From NCBI GenBank assembly GCA_963975425.1, contig CAXBGS010000019.1, forward strand, positions 29,837 through 93,836: a stretch of 64,000 nt of DNA, in the 5' to 3' direction. This document shows positions 27,894 through 37,884 of the stretch, piece after piece. The stretch's first letter is position 1. Each line of letters starts with the position of its first letter. The translations under genes were made by a program, and so were the position numbers. Below the pieces are notes generated by a model. That model was not told the origin of the DNA. It did not search any database and saw only the letters and a program-made list of their open reading frames with translations. This stretch comes from CAXBGS01 sp963975425. GTDB taxonomy: Bacteria > Planctomycetota > Planctomycetia > Pirellulales > Pirellulaceae.

Positions 27894-29696
27894 CTACAGC
27901 CTCGGCCTTTTGGGGACGACCGGGGCTTGCCACGGTGCGATGCCGTCAAGTCTTGTCTTTCGGCGATAGACGTTGTTTCCGCACGTGACGTACAGCGTGC
28001 CCATTTCGTCTCCGGCCAAAACACAATTAGAAAGCTTGCCGGTCAAACTAGGCCGTGACAGGATCAAGTGCACGCGACCGGGCGGATCAACAATCTGAAT
28101 CCCTAGTTTCGTCGCGACCAACAACGACCCGTCTTTGGTCATCGTGACGCCGTCGGCGCCACCCATCATGTCGTCTTGCGGTGTGTGGATGTAGCTGTAC
28201 GGTTGTCCGTAAAGCAGTTCGCCATTGGTCATATCGATTTTGTACGACCAAACGTAACGACCTTCTGCGTCGACGACCAACAGGAACCGCTTGTCGGGTG
28301 TAACGATCAAACCGTTCGGCTTCTGTGGCCCGGTACCGGCTTTGATCGGGGTGGCACCCTCGCGTGCATTCCCTTGCTCATCGATCGGTAAATACCAAAC
28401 CGCTTGCTCGGTCGGCCCGGTAAAATAGATCCCATGATCGAGTACCACCAAGTCGTTGCAGGAAACGCCCGACATTAAATCGGTTCTTGCGCCATCAGGA
28501 TCGATCCGCGTCATTTTCATCGTTTTGTTTCGAGCACAGAACAGGCGTCCCTGCGCGTCAAACATCAGCGCGCTAACGCCGGGCAGATCGTCGGCGAACC
28601 GCGTCGCTCGCTTTTCACCGGCACCGATTCTCCAGATCTCGCCTTTGGGGCCATCGATAAAATACACGTCACCATTGGGCGCAAGCGCCGGGCCTTCGGT
28701 GTACTTATGGCCTTCACTGACCAATTCCCAAGATTCGCCTTCGATCAATCGGGGTTCAATCTCGGGGTGCTCAGCAACATCGACCTGGATTGTCCGATCG
28801 TAGTCTTGCCAAAGCCAACGCATCGCATCGGGAAAGATCGCTGCCCCATGTTTGCCGTTATGCCCGCCATCGCCCCATTCGTTCTTCACTTGATATCCCG
28901 CCCACTGCAAGGCCGACAGCATTGTTTGGTTCGCATTCCACCAACTGCCGCCGTAAATATTCAGATCGTTGCGACCGTCCTGCAGAAAGATCCGAAGTGG
29001 TTTCGGTTCGGTCTTGCGGATCAGGGTCGGGTATTCGTTGCCGCCGCGCAAACCGACGTAGGTTCCGACGGTGCTGAAGACGCGACGAAACTGATCACTG
29101 CGATGCCAAGCGACGCCAAATGCCGCGATAGCGCCGCTGCTGCTGCCGGCGATGGCGCGCAGATTCGGGTCATCCGTGATCGCGTACGACTTTCGGACCT
29201 CGGGGATCAATTCATCGATCAAGAACGACGCGTACCGATCGCTAACGGTGTCGTATTCAAAGCTGCGGTTGTATCTCGCTTGTGCTCCGTCGCCGCCAGG
29301 CACGATTCCGGGATTCACGCAGACTGCAATCGTGACGGGCATCTCGCCGCGGTGGATCAGGTTGTCAAAGACATTCTGAATGCGATAGCCGCCTTTTTCT
29401 TGCACGTACTTTGCGCCGTCCTGAAAGACCATCAGGGCGGCCGGTTGGCCCGGGGCATATTGTGACGGCACGTAGACGAAGTAGTCTCGCTCGGTACCCG
29501 GATAGATCTGGCTTTGCGAGAACTGGTGCTCGGTCACAACGCCTTTGGGAACGCCCTCGCGTGGCAGGGTGTCCGGGTGGACTGGATAACTTTCCTGCGC
29601 TTGCGTTGGGCTGCACGCGAATAAAGCCATCAGAATCGCGAGCGACTGCTGCCGTAGCGAAGACTTTTTCAGTAACAGAGATATCGGTTGGATCAT
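27894..29696 (-). CDS. Exported esterase fused to SMP-30/gluconolactonase-like beta-propeller
   Basis: 600 residues with a signal peptide ending near SPTQAQE. Residues about 40-310 form an alpha/beta hydrolase of the esterase-D/feruloyl-esterase type: YFVYVPSQYAPGQPAALMVF, nucleophile elbow GSSSGAIAAFGVAW, and late Asp/His segments (LQDGRNDLN; WGDGGHNGKHG). Residues about 325-590 are an SMP-30-like six-bladed propeller (YTEGPALAPNGDVYFIDGP; PNGLIVTPDKRFLLV). The fusion suggests an envelope or secreted enzyme that cleaves ester-linked carbohydrate and handles the released lactone or sugar. Substrate unknown. It is divergent from the rhomboid gene. Confidence 0.82.
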   Translation of the reverse strand: MIQPISLLLKKSSLRQQSLAILMALFACSPTQAQESYPVHPDTLPREGVPKGVVTEHQFSQSQIYPGTERDYFVYVPSQYAPGQPAALMVFQDGAKYVQEKGGYRIQNVFDNLIHRGEMPVTIAVCVNPGIVPGGDGAQARYNRSFEYDTVSDRYASFLIDELIPEVRKSYAITDDPNLRAIAGSSSGAIAAFGVAWHRSDQFRRVFSTVGTYVGLRGGNEYPTLIRKTEPKPLRIFLQDGRNDLNIYGGSWWNANQTMLSALQWAGYQVKNEWGDGGHNGKHGAAIFPDAMRWLWQDYDRTIQVDVAEHPEIEPRLIEGESWELVSEGHKYTEGPALAPNGDVYFIDGPKGEIWRIGAGEKRATRFADDLPGVSALMFDAQGRLFCARNKTMKMTRIDPDGARTDLMSGVSCNDLVVLDHGIYFTGPTEQAVWYLPIDEQGNAREGATPIKAGTGPQKPNGLIVTPDKRFLLVVDAEGRYVWSYKIDMTNGELLYGQPYSYIHTPQDDMMGGADGVTMTKDGSLLVATKLGIQIVDPPGRVHLILSRPSLTGKLSNCVLAGDEMGTLYVTCGNNVYRRKTRLDGIAPWQAPVVPKRPRL

Positions 29697-29772
29697 GGGT
29701 GTACCGGTTCCGCCGTAAGGAAGATGCTAGTCGGGTTGTCCGAATCAAAGCCAATACGATAATCGACCTGAC

Positions 29773-30537
29773 ATGATCCCGCTTCGCGACGATATTCCCA
29801 GCCGAACGTTTCCGTTGATCAACTATGTGGTGATCGCGATTTGTTCGTTGGCGTTCCTGTTTCAGGTGTCGGCCGGCAAGGACGGCAACCTGATCGTCGA
29901 GCGATTCGGCATGGTTCCGGCTCGGTTCAGCCAGCCCGATGTGGTGCCGGTGATTCGGCAGCAAGTGCAGGTTCAAGACCAGTTTGGGCAAGTTCGTTCG
30001 GCGGTCGTCGAGCGCGAGGTTGCCGCACCGACGATTCCGATTTGGGCAACCGTACTGACATGCATGTTCTTGCATGGCGGCTGGATGCACTTCCTGGGAA
30101 ACATGTGGTTTCTCTATGTCTTTGGCGACAACGTCGAAGATCGGCTGGGGCACGTCGGGTTCGCCCTGTTGTACCTGGGGACTGGCGTCCTTGCCGGGGT
30201 TGCCCATTTTTTCTCGGCGCCCACAAGCCCCATTCCAACGATTGGGGCAAGTGGCGCGATTGCGGGTGTGATGGGAGCGTACGCATGGTTCTATCCCCAC
30301 GCGAAAGTTCAGGCGGTGCTGCCGCTATTCATTTTCATACAAGTGTTTGTTGTTCCGGCTCCGCTGTTTTTGGGGTTTTGGTTCCTGATGCAAACGTTCA
30401 GTGGGCTGTCCAGCGGTGCGACGACGGGCGTCGCTTGGTGGGCTCACATCGGTGGTTTCGTTGCCGGCGCGGCGGTGGCCCTGGTCGCCGGTCGCACCCA
30501 TTTCGGGCACGATGCCGTCAGCGAACGCCGGTTCTGA
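29773..30537 (+). CDS. Rhomboid intramembrane serine protease
   Basis: 254 residues with about six membrane helices. Family landmarks are clear: HGGWMHFLGNMWFLYVFGDN, the catalytic Ser in GASGAIAGVMGAYAWFYPHA (S160) and the catalytic His in AHIGGF (H225). A hydrophilic loop of about 50 residues lies after TM1. It cleaves membrane proteins within or near the bilayer; its substrates are unknown. It is divergent from the esterase fusion. Confidence 0.92.
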   Translation: MIPLRDDIPSRTFPLINYVVIAICSLAFLFQVSAGKDGNLIVERFGMVPARFSQPDVVPVIRQQVQVQDQFGQVRSAVVEREVAAPTIPIWATVLTCMFLHGGWMHFLGNMWFLYVFGDNVEDRLGHVGFALLYLGTGVLAGVAHFFSAPTSPIPTIGASGAIAGVMGAYAWFYPHAKVQAVLPLFIFIQVFVVPAPLFLGFWFLMQTFSGLSSGATTGVAWWAHIGGFVAGAAVALVAGRTHFGHDAVSERRF

Positions 30538-30921
30538 TCTCTGGCGGGCCGTCGTGGATGAATTGGCCGTGGTTGCCGCCCCATTTCGACGTCAAAGGCG
30601 GCGTCACTCGACGGCGTGTCAGTTCCAGCGCTGGGGCAAAGCGGCAGTTCCTGCCAAAATGGACATTGCGTGCGGTGGGCAAGGGACGCCAATTGCCGTA
30701 AACCGTTGCTGCAATGTGGCTTAGATACATATTTGCAAGTACGGCACGCGGCTTGCTGTAGGTGGTGGCTCCCATCGGGTTCGCTGCCATCGCTGCGCGA
30801 GACAGGCGGACACGGCAACAGACAAACCGATCGGTCAAAGCGGGCGGAACGTTCCATACCGTTTCCAACAAACTCGATCACTTCAATCATTGTTTCCCCG
30901 AACAGAAAAGGTGTCACGGAG
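30538..30921. other. Promoter region of groES-groEL
   Basis: About 380 bases without a gene. I looked for a CIRCE palindrome (TTAGCACTC..GAGTGCTAA) and a sigma-32-type promoter before groES and did not see either. Confidence 0.4.
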
Positions 30922-31239
30922 ATGGCGACTGCCACAAAGAAGAGCGCGAAAATTCGATTGCAGCCCATGGGCGAACGTATCGTGGTGCAGCGCGAGGAAA
31001 GCGAAAACACCACCGCTGGCGGGATCGTGCTGCCTGATTCGGCTCGCGAAAAACCGGCTCGCGGTACTGTCGTCGCAATCGGAAGCGGCAGATTACTTGA
31101 TGACGGCACACGCGCCGAAAGCCAACTGAAGACGGGCGATCAGGTCTTGTTCAGCAGCTATGCCGGCGAAACGGTCGAAATCGACGACGTCGAATATCTG
31201 TTGATGCGCGAAGACGATGTCTTGGCGGTTGTCGAGTAA
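30922..31239 (+). CDS. groS: Co-chaperonin GroES (Cpn10)
   Basis: 105 residues forming the heptameric lid of GroEL. It begins MATATKKSAKIRLQPMGERI and has the mobile loop (EESENTTAGGIVLPDSAREK) that contacts GroEL, then RGTVVAIGSGRLLDDG and the conserved end YLLMREDDVLAVVE. The ATG at 30922 has a CACGGAG ribosome site; the longer frame upstream (from 30616) has no homology. groEL follows after 92 bases, giving the standard operon. Confidence 0.95.
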   Translation: MATATKKSAKIRLQPMGERIVVQREESENTTAGGIVLPDSAREKPARGTVVAIGSGRLLDDGTRAESQLKTGDQVLFSSYAGETVEIDDVEYLLMREDDVLAVVE

Positions 31240-31331
31240 TCGATTCGGTTCGGCCCGAGACACGGCCGAGCATCGATTGATCCAAATTCGATTCACACTC
31301 TTATTCACAGCTATACGGAATACAGTTTCTC

Positions 31332-32948
31332 ATGCCTAAAATCATCGCATTCGACCAAGAAGCCCGGGAAGCGATTCGCCGCGGCGTCGGCAAATTGGCC
31401 CGAACCGTCAAGGTCACGCTGGGCCCGAAGGGTCGCAACGTCATTTTGCAAAAGAGCTTCGGCAGCCCGACCGTCACCAAAGACGGCGTGACCGTTGCAA
31501 AAGAAATCGACCTGGAAGACGTCTATGAAAACATGGGCGCCCGAATGGTTCGCGAAGTCGCCAGCAAGACGAGCGATGTTGCCGGTGACGGTACCACGAC
31601 TGCGACCGTCCTGGCGGAAGCCATCTTTAACGAAGGCCTCAAAGCAGTTGTCGCCGGCGTGAATCCCATCCAGCTGAAAAGCGGGATGGAAGCTGCCGTT
31701 TCTGACATCACCGAAAAGCTGCACTCGATGGCCACGAAGGTCAAAGACCAAGAGGCGATGGCCAACGTCGCAACGATCGCCAGCAACAACGACCGCGAAA
31801 TCGGTGACTTGCTGGCCGATGCGATGAGCAAGGTGGGCAAAGACGGCGTCATCACCGTTGACGAAGGCAAGAGCCTGCAAACGGAACAAGAGTGGGTCGA
31901 AGGCATGCAGTTCGACCGCGGATATCTGTCACCTTACTTCGTGACCGATCCCGCAACGATGGAAGCTGTGCTCGAAGACGCTTACATCTTGGTTTTCGAA
32001 AAGAAGATCAGCAACATCAAGGACTTGGTCCCGATGTTGGAAAAGGTTGTCGAAAAAGGCAAGCCACTGTTGATCGTCGCCGAAGATGTCGACGGCGAAG
32101 CACTGGCAACGTTGGTCATCAACCGTCTGCGCGGCACCTTTGCCGTCGCGGCTGTGAAGGCACCCGGATACGGTGACCGTCGCAAAGCCATGATGGAAGA
32201 CATCGCGATCTTGACCGGCGGTCAAGCAATTTTCGATGCACTCGGCATCAAGCTGGAAAGCGTCGACCTGCCGCAACTCGGACGCGCCAAGAAGATCATC
32301 ATCGACAAAGACAACACGACGATCATCGAAGGTGGCGGAAAGAGCGGCGACATCAAAGCTCGCATCGACCAAATCCGTCGTGAAATCGAACTGTGCACCA
32401 GCGATTACGATCGCGAAAAGCTAGAAGAACGATTGGCGAAATTGGCCGGTGGTGTTGCCAAGGTCAACGTCGGTGCAGCGACCGAAAGCGAAATGAAAGA
32501 AAAGAAGGCTCGCGTCGAAGATGCTCTGCATGCGACACGTGCTGCGGTCGAAGAAGGAATTTTGCCAGGTGGTGGCGTGGCCTTGTTGCGTGCCAGCGGC
32601 AGCGTCAAGCCAAGCGGTGATCTGACCGAAGACCAAATCATCGGCTACAACATCATCGTTCGTTCGTGCCGTGCTCCACTGACCATGATCAGCGAAAACG
32701 CCGGACAAGATGGCGGAATCGTTTGCGAAAAAGTCTTGGCGATGAAGGGCAACGAAGGCTACAACGCCTTGACCGACACCTACGAAGACTTGGTCAAAGC
32801 CGGTGTGATTGACCCAACCAAGGTGACGCGAACCGCTCTTGGAAATGCGTCGAGCGTCGCAACGTTGCTGTTGACCAGTGACGCCTTGGTCGCCGAAAAG
32901 CCAAAGGCAGGCAAAGCCGGAACCGGCGGCGATCACGACATGTATTGA
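31332..32948 (+). CDS. groL: Chaperonin GroEL (Cpn60)
   Basis: 538 residues, the ATP-driven folding chamber. It has VTLGPKGRNVILQKSFGSP, VAGDGTTTATVLAEAI and GIVCEKVLAMKGNEGYNALT in the equatorial domain, and a complete apical domain. The C terminus ends KAGTGGDHDMY instead of the GGM-rich tail common in single-copy GroELs. That may mean it is one of several paralogues in the genome, which is known for planctomycetes. A U-rich hairpin terminator follows at 33011-33046. Confidence 0.96.
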   Translation: MPKIIAFDQEAREAIRRGVGKLARTVKVTLGPKGRNVILQKSFGSPTVTKDGVTVAKEIDLEDVYENMGARMVREVASKTSDVAGDGTTTATVLAEAIFNEGLKAVVAGVNPIQLKSGMEAAVSDITEKLHSMATKVKDQEAMANVATIASNNDREIGDLLADAMSKVGKDGVITVDEGKSLQTEQEWVEGMQFDRGYLSPYFVTDPATMEAVLEDAYILVFEKKISNIKDLVPMLEKVVEKGKPLLIVAEDVDGEALATLVINRLRGTFAVAAVKAPGYGDRRKAMMEDIAILTGGQAIFDALGIKLESVDLPQLGRAKKIIIDKDNTTIIEGGGKSGDIKARIDQIRREIELCTSDYDREKLEERLAKLAGGVAKVNVGAATESEMKEKKARVEDALHATRAAVEEGILPGGGVALLRASGSVKPSGDLTEDQIIGYNIIVRSCRAPLTMISENAGQDGGIVCEKVLAMKGNEGYNALTDTYEDLVKAGVIDPTKVTRTALGNASSVATLLLTSDALVAEKPKAGKAGTGGDHDMY

Positions 32949-33010
32949 TCTGACACCAACGTGACGTCGACTGACTTGTCAGTCGGTTAAACGTCCGATC
33001 ATTGATAGAG

Positions 33011-33046
33011 ACGACTCGAAGACACCGTGCTTCGGGTCGTTTTTTT
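33011..33046 (+). terminator. Intrinsic terminator after groEL
   Basis: ACGACTCGAAG (33011-33021) pairs with CTTCGGGTCGT (33030-33040) with one G-U pair, followed by a run of six T and an A. Confidence 0.88.
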
Positions 33047-33087
33047 ATGCACCGATGTGAGCGATGACCCTCGATTGATTTCGCCGC

Positions 33088-34170
33088 TTACGTGGCGGCT
33101 GGATGATTCGAAACGTCGTCGCTGTCGTCGTCTGGACTTTCCAATCCTTGTGCTGACTGCGACGTTTCTGCCTCTGCCGAAAACCAGCCACGGACGCCCT
33201 GCCACGCTTTACCGATCATCCGCCCCGTGATCAACTCTTCGGTCCAAGTCTCACGCTCGCTTTCAAAGTTCTGCCAAACCGCGCCCAGATATGGCGTCGC
33301 GGCATCCGACAGCGTTGCGTACAGTCCGTTGTCGGCGATCTCGTTTAACGCGTCACCGTAGTGACCCAGGATATGTTCGTCCAGCAAGCTGGTTGCCACG
33401 TTGATTGTCGACAAAGCGCCTCGTGAAGTTAACGTGATGCGGTTCATGGCATACATCGTCATGGTTGTGCTGACGTCCCACAGGCCGACATCCGCCTTTG
33501 ATGCGGCGTCTTCCATCTCGGACCACATCCGTGCCAGTTCAGTTTGAGGAACCAGCTTTCGCGGATCCGCTTTGCCGATCTCCTCACTCAGTTGTTCGAT
33601 CGTATCGCGAATCCCTTCAATACTGACTGGCGGCGTGTCAAAAACATCCGCTGCTTTCGAGCTTGACGTTTGCAGCGCCTGGATCAGGTCAGAAACGTGG
33701 TCGATGCTGGAATCCTCGTCGATGATTCCTTCGCGCTTTAGTTCCTCGCTGAGCTTTGATAGATAGACGCCCGAACCGTACGCCAGATCGCTAAAGACCG
33801 CCAAGACGGTCATCGGTGACAAGTGCAGTGTGGCCGCGCCGGCAACGTCTAACAAACCGCCGACGGCCTTTTGCGCCAGTTGCGAATCTTGCTCTTGCTG
33901 AACCGTGACATTGGGATTTTCAACGCCACCGACATCGTGAACCATCATGTCCAACGCTTGCTGAACGAAAACGGTATAGCTACGAGAGCTACGAAACGCA
34001 CTCGGTATCAACCTTGCTGCGGATTCGTTGACCAGCCCACCGACAATGGCCGATACACTTCGCGCCGCTCGTTCGGGAATCGTCAAGCCAAAGGTCAGTG
34101 TTTCAATCAGCGTGTCGCCGGTTTGTCCATCAACGCGATTTTCGCCCTGAGGTTGGTCCGTGCTGGTCAT
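33088..34170 (-). CDS. Cytoplasmic helical protein of unknown function
   Basis: 360 residues without signal peptide. Long amphipathic helices dominate (IDHVSDLIQALQTSSSKAAD; IRDTIEQLSEEIGKADPRKL), with moderately hydrophobic segments (AVGGLLDVAGAATLHLSPMT) and a Ser/Asp-rich tail. I do not recognise the family. Its ATG at 34170 is seven bases after the end of the zinc-ribbon membrane gene, so the two are almost certainly co-transcribed. Choosing this ATG avoids an overlap of 74 bases with that gene. Confidence 0.55.
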   Translation of the reverse strand: MTSTDQPQGENRVDGQTGDTLIETLTFGLTIPERAARSVSAIVGGLVNESAARLIPSAFRSSRSYTVFVQQALDMMVHDVGGVENPNVTVQQEQDSQLAQKAVGGLLDVAGAATLHLSPMTVLAVFSDLAYGSGVYLSKLSEELKREGIIDEDSSIDHVSDLIQALQTSSSKAADVFDTPPVSIEGIRDTIEQLSEEIGKADPRKLVPQTELARMWSEMEDAASKADVGLWDVSTTMTMYAMNRITLTSRGALSTINVATSLLDEHILGHYGDALNEIADNGLYATLSDAATPYLGAVWQNFESERETWTEELITGRMIGKAWQGVRGWFSAEAETSQSAQGLESPDDDSDDVSNHPAAT

Positions 34171-34177
34171 AAGGCGC

Positions 34178-36145
34178 TCAGTTAGCTTGGGCGGCGGCAA
34201 CCAATCGGACTCGGACGTCAGGCGTTTGGCCTTCGATACGGCCAATCGCAACCACTTTATCGTTGCCAGGCATTGCGACCGAGTCGGTTTTGATCGAGAT
34301 CGTTTCTCCCGACGGGAGTTCTATGGTGGGCCCAGTCCCGTTCGATCCAGGGCGCCCAATCAAGACAACTCCTTCGGACGTCCTTTTCGGATAGCTGATC
34401 CACTGTGGCGTCGACGCCGCAAAATCATCTAGGTGGACCGACTGTTTCAGGTCGGACAGCAATCCTGTCAACTTGTCATCGCTCGGGCCTTGGTGCACGT
34501 CGCCCACCTTTGCGACAGCAGCGTAGGTCCATGCGAGCATCGGTTTGTATTTGTCCGACGTCTTTGCCAAAACGTTTAGCTTGCCCAGTTTTTCCCGAGC
34601 GTCAGCGACCGCTTTATCAGTTTCACTCTCAGGTGGTGATTCGAGTTTGATGTTTGGTTTCGGTGTTGCTTCGGTGCTCGAGGCGGCTACCTTAGGTTTC
34701 GCAGCCGAAACGATTTCCGGCTCGTTGGTGATCAACAATCCTTCATCCGAGACCGATTCTTTTCCAGCCAAGCGATTCGCATTCTCGCGCGGCTGTGGCT
34801 TTTTTCTCGCTTTAGGCCCTTTCTTGGGCGTAGGGCTGACCTCGGGTGGATTTGCGGCGACCTTGTCCGGCTTCGAATTGGCGGGACTTGGTTTATCCGG
34901 CACGACTTGGGGCAGGCCCTGCTCGGGCAAGCTCTGTTCGGCCTTCGACACGTCGGCTTTGGACACATCGGCCTTCGACACACTACCCGGCGCCGTGTTC
35001 TCGGCTAATGGTTCGGCGGAATCACTCCACAACGAATCGTCCACCCGCATTGGATTTTCGCCACTTGCTTCCGCAGGCAACGGTTCTGACAGTTCGGGCG
35101 GCGCCCAGAATCCATCATCCAGTGTCACGCTGTCGGCGATAACAGTATCTGAATTCAGCTTTGCGTTGTTCGACGCAAGCGTTTGAGGCACAGGGTCCTC
35201 TGTCGCAAGGTCGGATGCACTTACGTCATCCTCCGAGGGCACGTCGGCCGTGATCGCATCCGGTCTTGGCTTCGGGTCAAAGTGGCTCGTGTCGATCGGC
35301 GAGGCCTGCACACTCGGTTTTTCGCTGCGACCACCGTCGAGCGGCCAGAACCCCAAGTCGGTTCCCAGCAAGTAAAAGATCAGGCCGGCGATCGGCAGAG
35401 CGAAGATCGGGCCCAAGGCGATGCCAAGCAGAGTGCGCAGACCGGACTTCTTGGGTTTCGAGCGTGCACTCGACTTGACCCTCATCGGAGACAACCCGGC
35501 GTTCAGGTCAGAGGAATCAAGCCCTGTATTGATATCCGAGACAACTTCGTAGCTGTCATCAGAGACCGCCCCAGATTCTTCGATGCGAAAGTCGTGCAAA
35601 CCTGGTTCGTCCTGATCGGGCACTACATCCGCGTTATCGTCGATCTCCATCACACCGTCCTGGTCGTTCGCGTCGTCATCAGCCGATGGGTCTTCCATCA
35701 CCTCGAAAGGTTCGTTCTCACCCAGTTCCGTTTCGAAAGCGACGGTTTCGTCGGTCGTGGCGAATCCGTGTTCGGTCGGCTCGTCGTTATCGTTCCACGT
35801 CTCGGTGTTGGGGTCGAACTCAGGTTGTGTTGCCTGATCGTCGTGGTCTTCACCAAGCTCTTCGCCAATCCCTTGTGCGATCTCGATCGAGTCCGAATCC
35901 AAGGGCTCTGGATCATTGATGGCCTCCGCGGCGACGACGGATCCCAAACCGGCCGAAGCCGAGACCGCATCGATTGGCAAACCTGCGTCATCGAACAATT
36001 CGACCATCGGCGGTAGTTGCTGAGAAATTTCATCCACCGTGAAATATTCCAAGCACCATGGGCACTTCGCTTGCGTGCCCTCGGGCAACGCCGATTCAGG
36101 CAAACGAATGGGGTCGTTGCAGTGCGGACAGGTGGCAAAATTCAT
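34178..36145 (-). CDS. Zinc-ribbon, single-pass membrane protein with long acidic/Pro-rich regions
   Basis: 655 residues. The N terminus is a zinc ribbon (CPHC at 6-9 and CPWC at 29-32) of the planctomycete 'finger plus membrane helix' type. An acidic linker rich in Asp/Glu/Asn follows to about residue 235, then one membrane segment (LLGIALGPIFALPIAGLIFY). The distal part is disordered and Lys/Pro/Ser-rich, including three near-identical SKADV/SKAEQ units around residue 390. A folded C-terminal domain of about 130 residues ends it (GVVLIGRPGSNGTGPTIELP). Function is unknown; it is co-transcribed with the helical protein at 33088. Confidence 0.6.
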   Translation of the reverse strand: MNFATCPHCNDPIRLPESALPEGTQAKCPWCLEYFTVDEISQQLPPMVELFDDAGLPIDAVSASAGLGSVVAAEAINDPEPLDSDSIEIAQGIGEELGEDHDDQATQPEFDPNTETWNDNDEPTEHGFATTDETVAFETELGENEPFEVMEDPSADDDANDQDGVMEIDDNADVVPDQDEPGLHDFRIEESGAVSDDSYEVVSDINTGLDSSDLNAGLSPMRVKSSARSKPKKSGLRTLLGIALGPIFALPIAGLIFYLLGTDLGFWPLDGGRSEKPSVQASPIDTSHFDPKPRPDAITADVPSEDDVSASDLATEDPVPQTLASNNAKLNSDTVIADSVTLDDGFWAPPELSEPLPAEASGENPMRVDDSLWSDSAEPLAENTAPGSVSKADVSKADVSKAEQSLPEQGLPQVVPDKPSPANSKPDKVAANPPEVSPTPKKGPKARKKPQPRENANRLAGKESVSDEGLLITNEPEIVSAAKPKVAASSTEATPKPNIKLESPPESETDKAVADAREKLGKLNVLAKTSDKYKPMLAWTYAAVAKVGDVHQGPSDDKLTGLLSDLKQSVHLDDFAASTPQWISYPKRTSEGVVLIGRPGSNGTGPTIELPSGETISIKTDSVAMPGNDKVVAIGRIEGQTPDVRVRLVAAAQAN

Positions 36146-36303
36146 CTTCGAACCTGCAGAGGTAGCTTAAACGGTGAGTCGCCTTGGGCGCCGGTTCCAA
36201 ACAATTTCCGCCTCGCCGAGAACGTCCGAAAGATTGCATGAACCGACAAATAGTGTAACCCGATCGAGGTTTCAGTTCAGGGGCAGAAACACCGATTCAC
36301 GGC

Positions 36304-37836
36304 TCAGACAGGTTCTTCGAGCCCGTAAAGTGGGCGCAGTTTGCCTCGCAGGTACGTGACCAAATCCGTCGCCTCTAGCGGTCTGCCGGTAACTTGCCGA
36401 ACCAACTCGGGGCCGGTATGTCGGCGTCCCGGTTGATGGACATTTCGCCGCATCCAGTCGAGTAACGGGGCAAACCTGCCGTGACGAAAGTCGTCATCAA
36501 GATTTCCGAGTTCGCGTTCCGCGGCAGCGAATAACTGGGCCCCCGTCATGTTGCCCAATGAGTACGTTGGGAAATACCCAAACAGCCCGGCACCCCAGTG
36601 AACGTCCTGCAGGACACCATCGCGATCTGACGCAGGCCGGATACCCAGATCGTTTTCGTATCGATCATTCCAAGCGTCCGGCAAATCTTTGACAGGTAAT
36701 GTTCCGCCGATCAATTGCTGTTCCAGATCGAATCGAATGATGATGTGCAAGTTGTAAGTCACCTCATCGGCTTCGACGCGAATCAGACTGGGCTGCACCG
36801 CGTTGATGGCCGCATAGAAAGAATCCAACGTCACCGCATCCATTTGTGACGAGAAACTCTGCTTAAGATCATCGAACAGCCATTGCCAAAACGGACGACT
36901 TCGGCCGACCTGATTTTCCCACATTCGCGATTGGGACTCGTGAATCCCTAACGAAACGTAGCTGCCTGGCGGCAATCCAAACCAATCCGATCGCAATCCT
37001 TGTTCATACATTCCATGACCGGCTTCGTGCATCATTCCGAACAAGCCGCTGGACACGAATGAGTCGTCGTAGCGCGTCAGGATGCGGCAATCGTGTGGTC
37101 CCAAGGTCGTGCAGAACGGATGCGAGGTTTCATCGAGCCGCCCGCGGCGAAAATCGAATCCAACGCGTTGGGCCAAGTCCGCACAAAACCTACGCTGCGT
37201 TTCGACCGGAAATTTGCCGTGCAGCACCGAGGTATCTGGTTGTTTCGGCGCGTCACACAACTCTTGTATCAAAGCGACCAAGGGTCGTCGCAAGTCACCA
37301 AATACCAACTGTAACTCATCAATCTTTGCGTCTGGCTCATACTCATCCATCAACGCTTCATAGGGCAAACGCTGGGTGCCCTCGGCCATACGCTCGGCAG
37401 CTTCACGTTTCAGATCGATGATTTGGTTCAAACTGGGCGCAAACGAATCAAAGTCATCCGCCGAGCGAGCCTCGTCCCATTTCTGTTGCCCCAGCGTGCG
37501 TGCCGACGAAATCTTCTCGACGAGATCCGACGGCAACTTGCAGTCACGGTGCCAATCACGCAGCAGTTCCCGGACGGTCACGACTTGATCGCTGCACGGA
37601 TCTTCGCCCGAAAGTTGCTCGGACAATTCCAACAGCTGTTCGCCATACTTTGCGTCGGTGCGCAGTTCATGCACCATCGTGCTCAGCATCGAAATTTGCT
37701 GGGCCCGATATCCACCGGCCTCTGCGGGAAGCCCGGTCCGATCATCCCATTCCAACGTTTCTGCGGCCGTTCGAAGCATCGCTGCTTGACGGGCCTGATG
37801 GCAAACCGATTCAAAGGTGTTCATAGAGCGTGTCAT
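36304..37836 (-). CDS. Carboxypeptidase Taq (M32) family metallopeptidase
   Basis: 510 residues, the usual length. It removes C-terminal amino acids in the cytoplasm. The zinc motif HEAGHGMYEQ is at 270-279 (H270, E271, H274), with the distal Glu in GIHESQSRMWENQVGRSRPF, and DCRILTRYDDSFVSSGLFGM before the active site; all are M32 hallmarks. The gene starts with two nearby Met codons (MTRSMNTF); either may be used. It is upstream of, and on the same strand as, the zinc-ribbon membrane gene but 158 bases away. Confidence 0.92.
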   Translation of the reverse strand: MTRSMNTFESVCHQARQAAMLRTAAETLEWDDRTGLPAEAGGYRAQQISMLSTMVHELRTDAKYGEQLLELSEQLSGEDPCSDQVVTVRELLRDWHRDCKLPSDLVEKISSARTLGQQKWDEARSADDFDSFAPSLNQIIDLKREAAERMAEGTQRLPYEALMDEYEPDAKIDELQLVFGDLRRPLVALIQELCDAPKQPDTSVLHGKFPVETQRRFCADLAQRVGFDFRRGRLDETSHPFCTTLGPHDCRILTRYDDSFVSSGLFGMMHEAGHGMYEQGLRSDWFGLPPGSYVSLGIHESQSRMWENQVGRSRPFWQWLFDDLKQSFSSQMDAVTLDSFYAAINAVQPSLIRVEADEVTYNLHIIIRFDLEQQLIGGTLPVKDLPDAWNDRYENDLGIRPASDRDGVLQDVHWGAGLFGYFPTYSLGNMTGAQLFAAAERELGNLDDDFRHGRFAPLLDWMRRNVHQPGRRHTGPELVRQVTGRPLEATDLVTYLRGKLRPLYGLEEPV

Positions 37837-37884
37837 TTCGAGCAGCTTGTTGCGTAAACGGTTCGTTGGAATTGGCCAGCTAAC

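Noticed and set aside
30538..30921. CIRCE operator before groES
   Set aside because: Searched by eye for TTAGCACTC and GAGTGCTAA; neither half is present.
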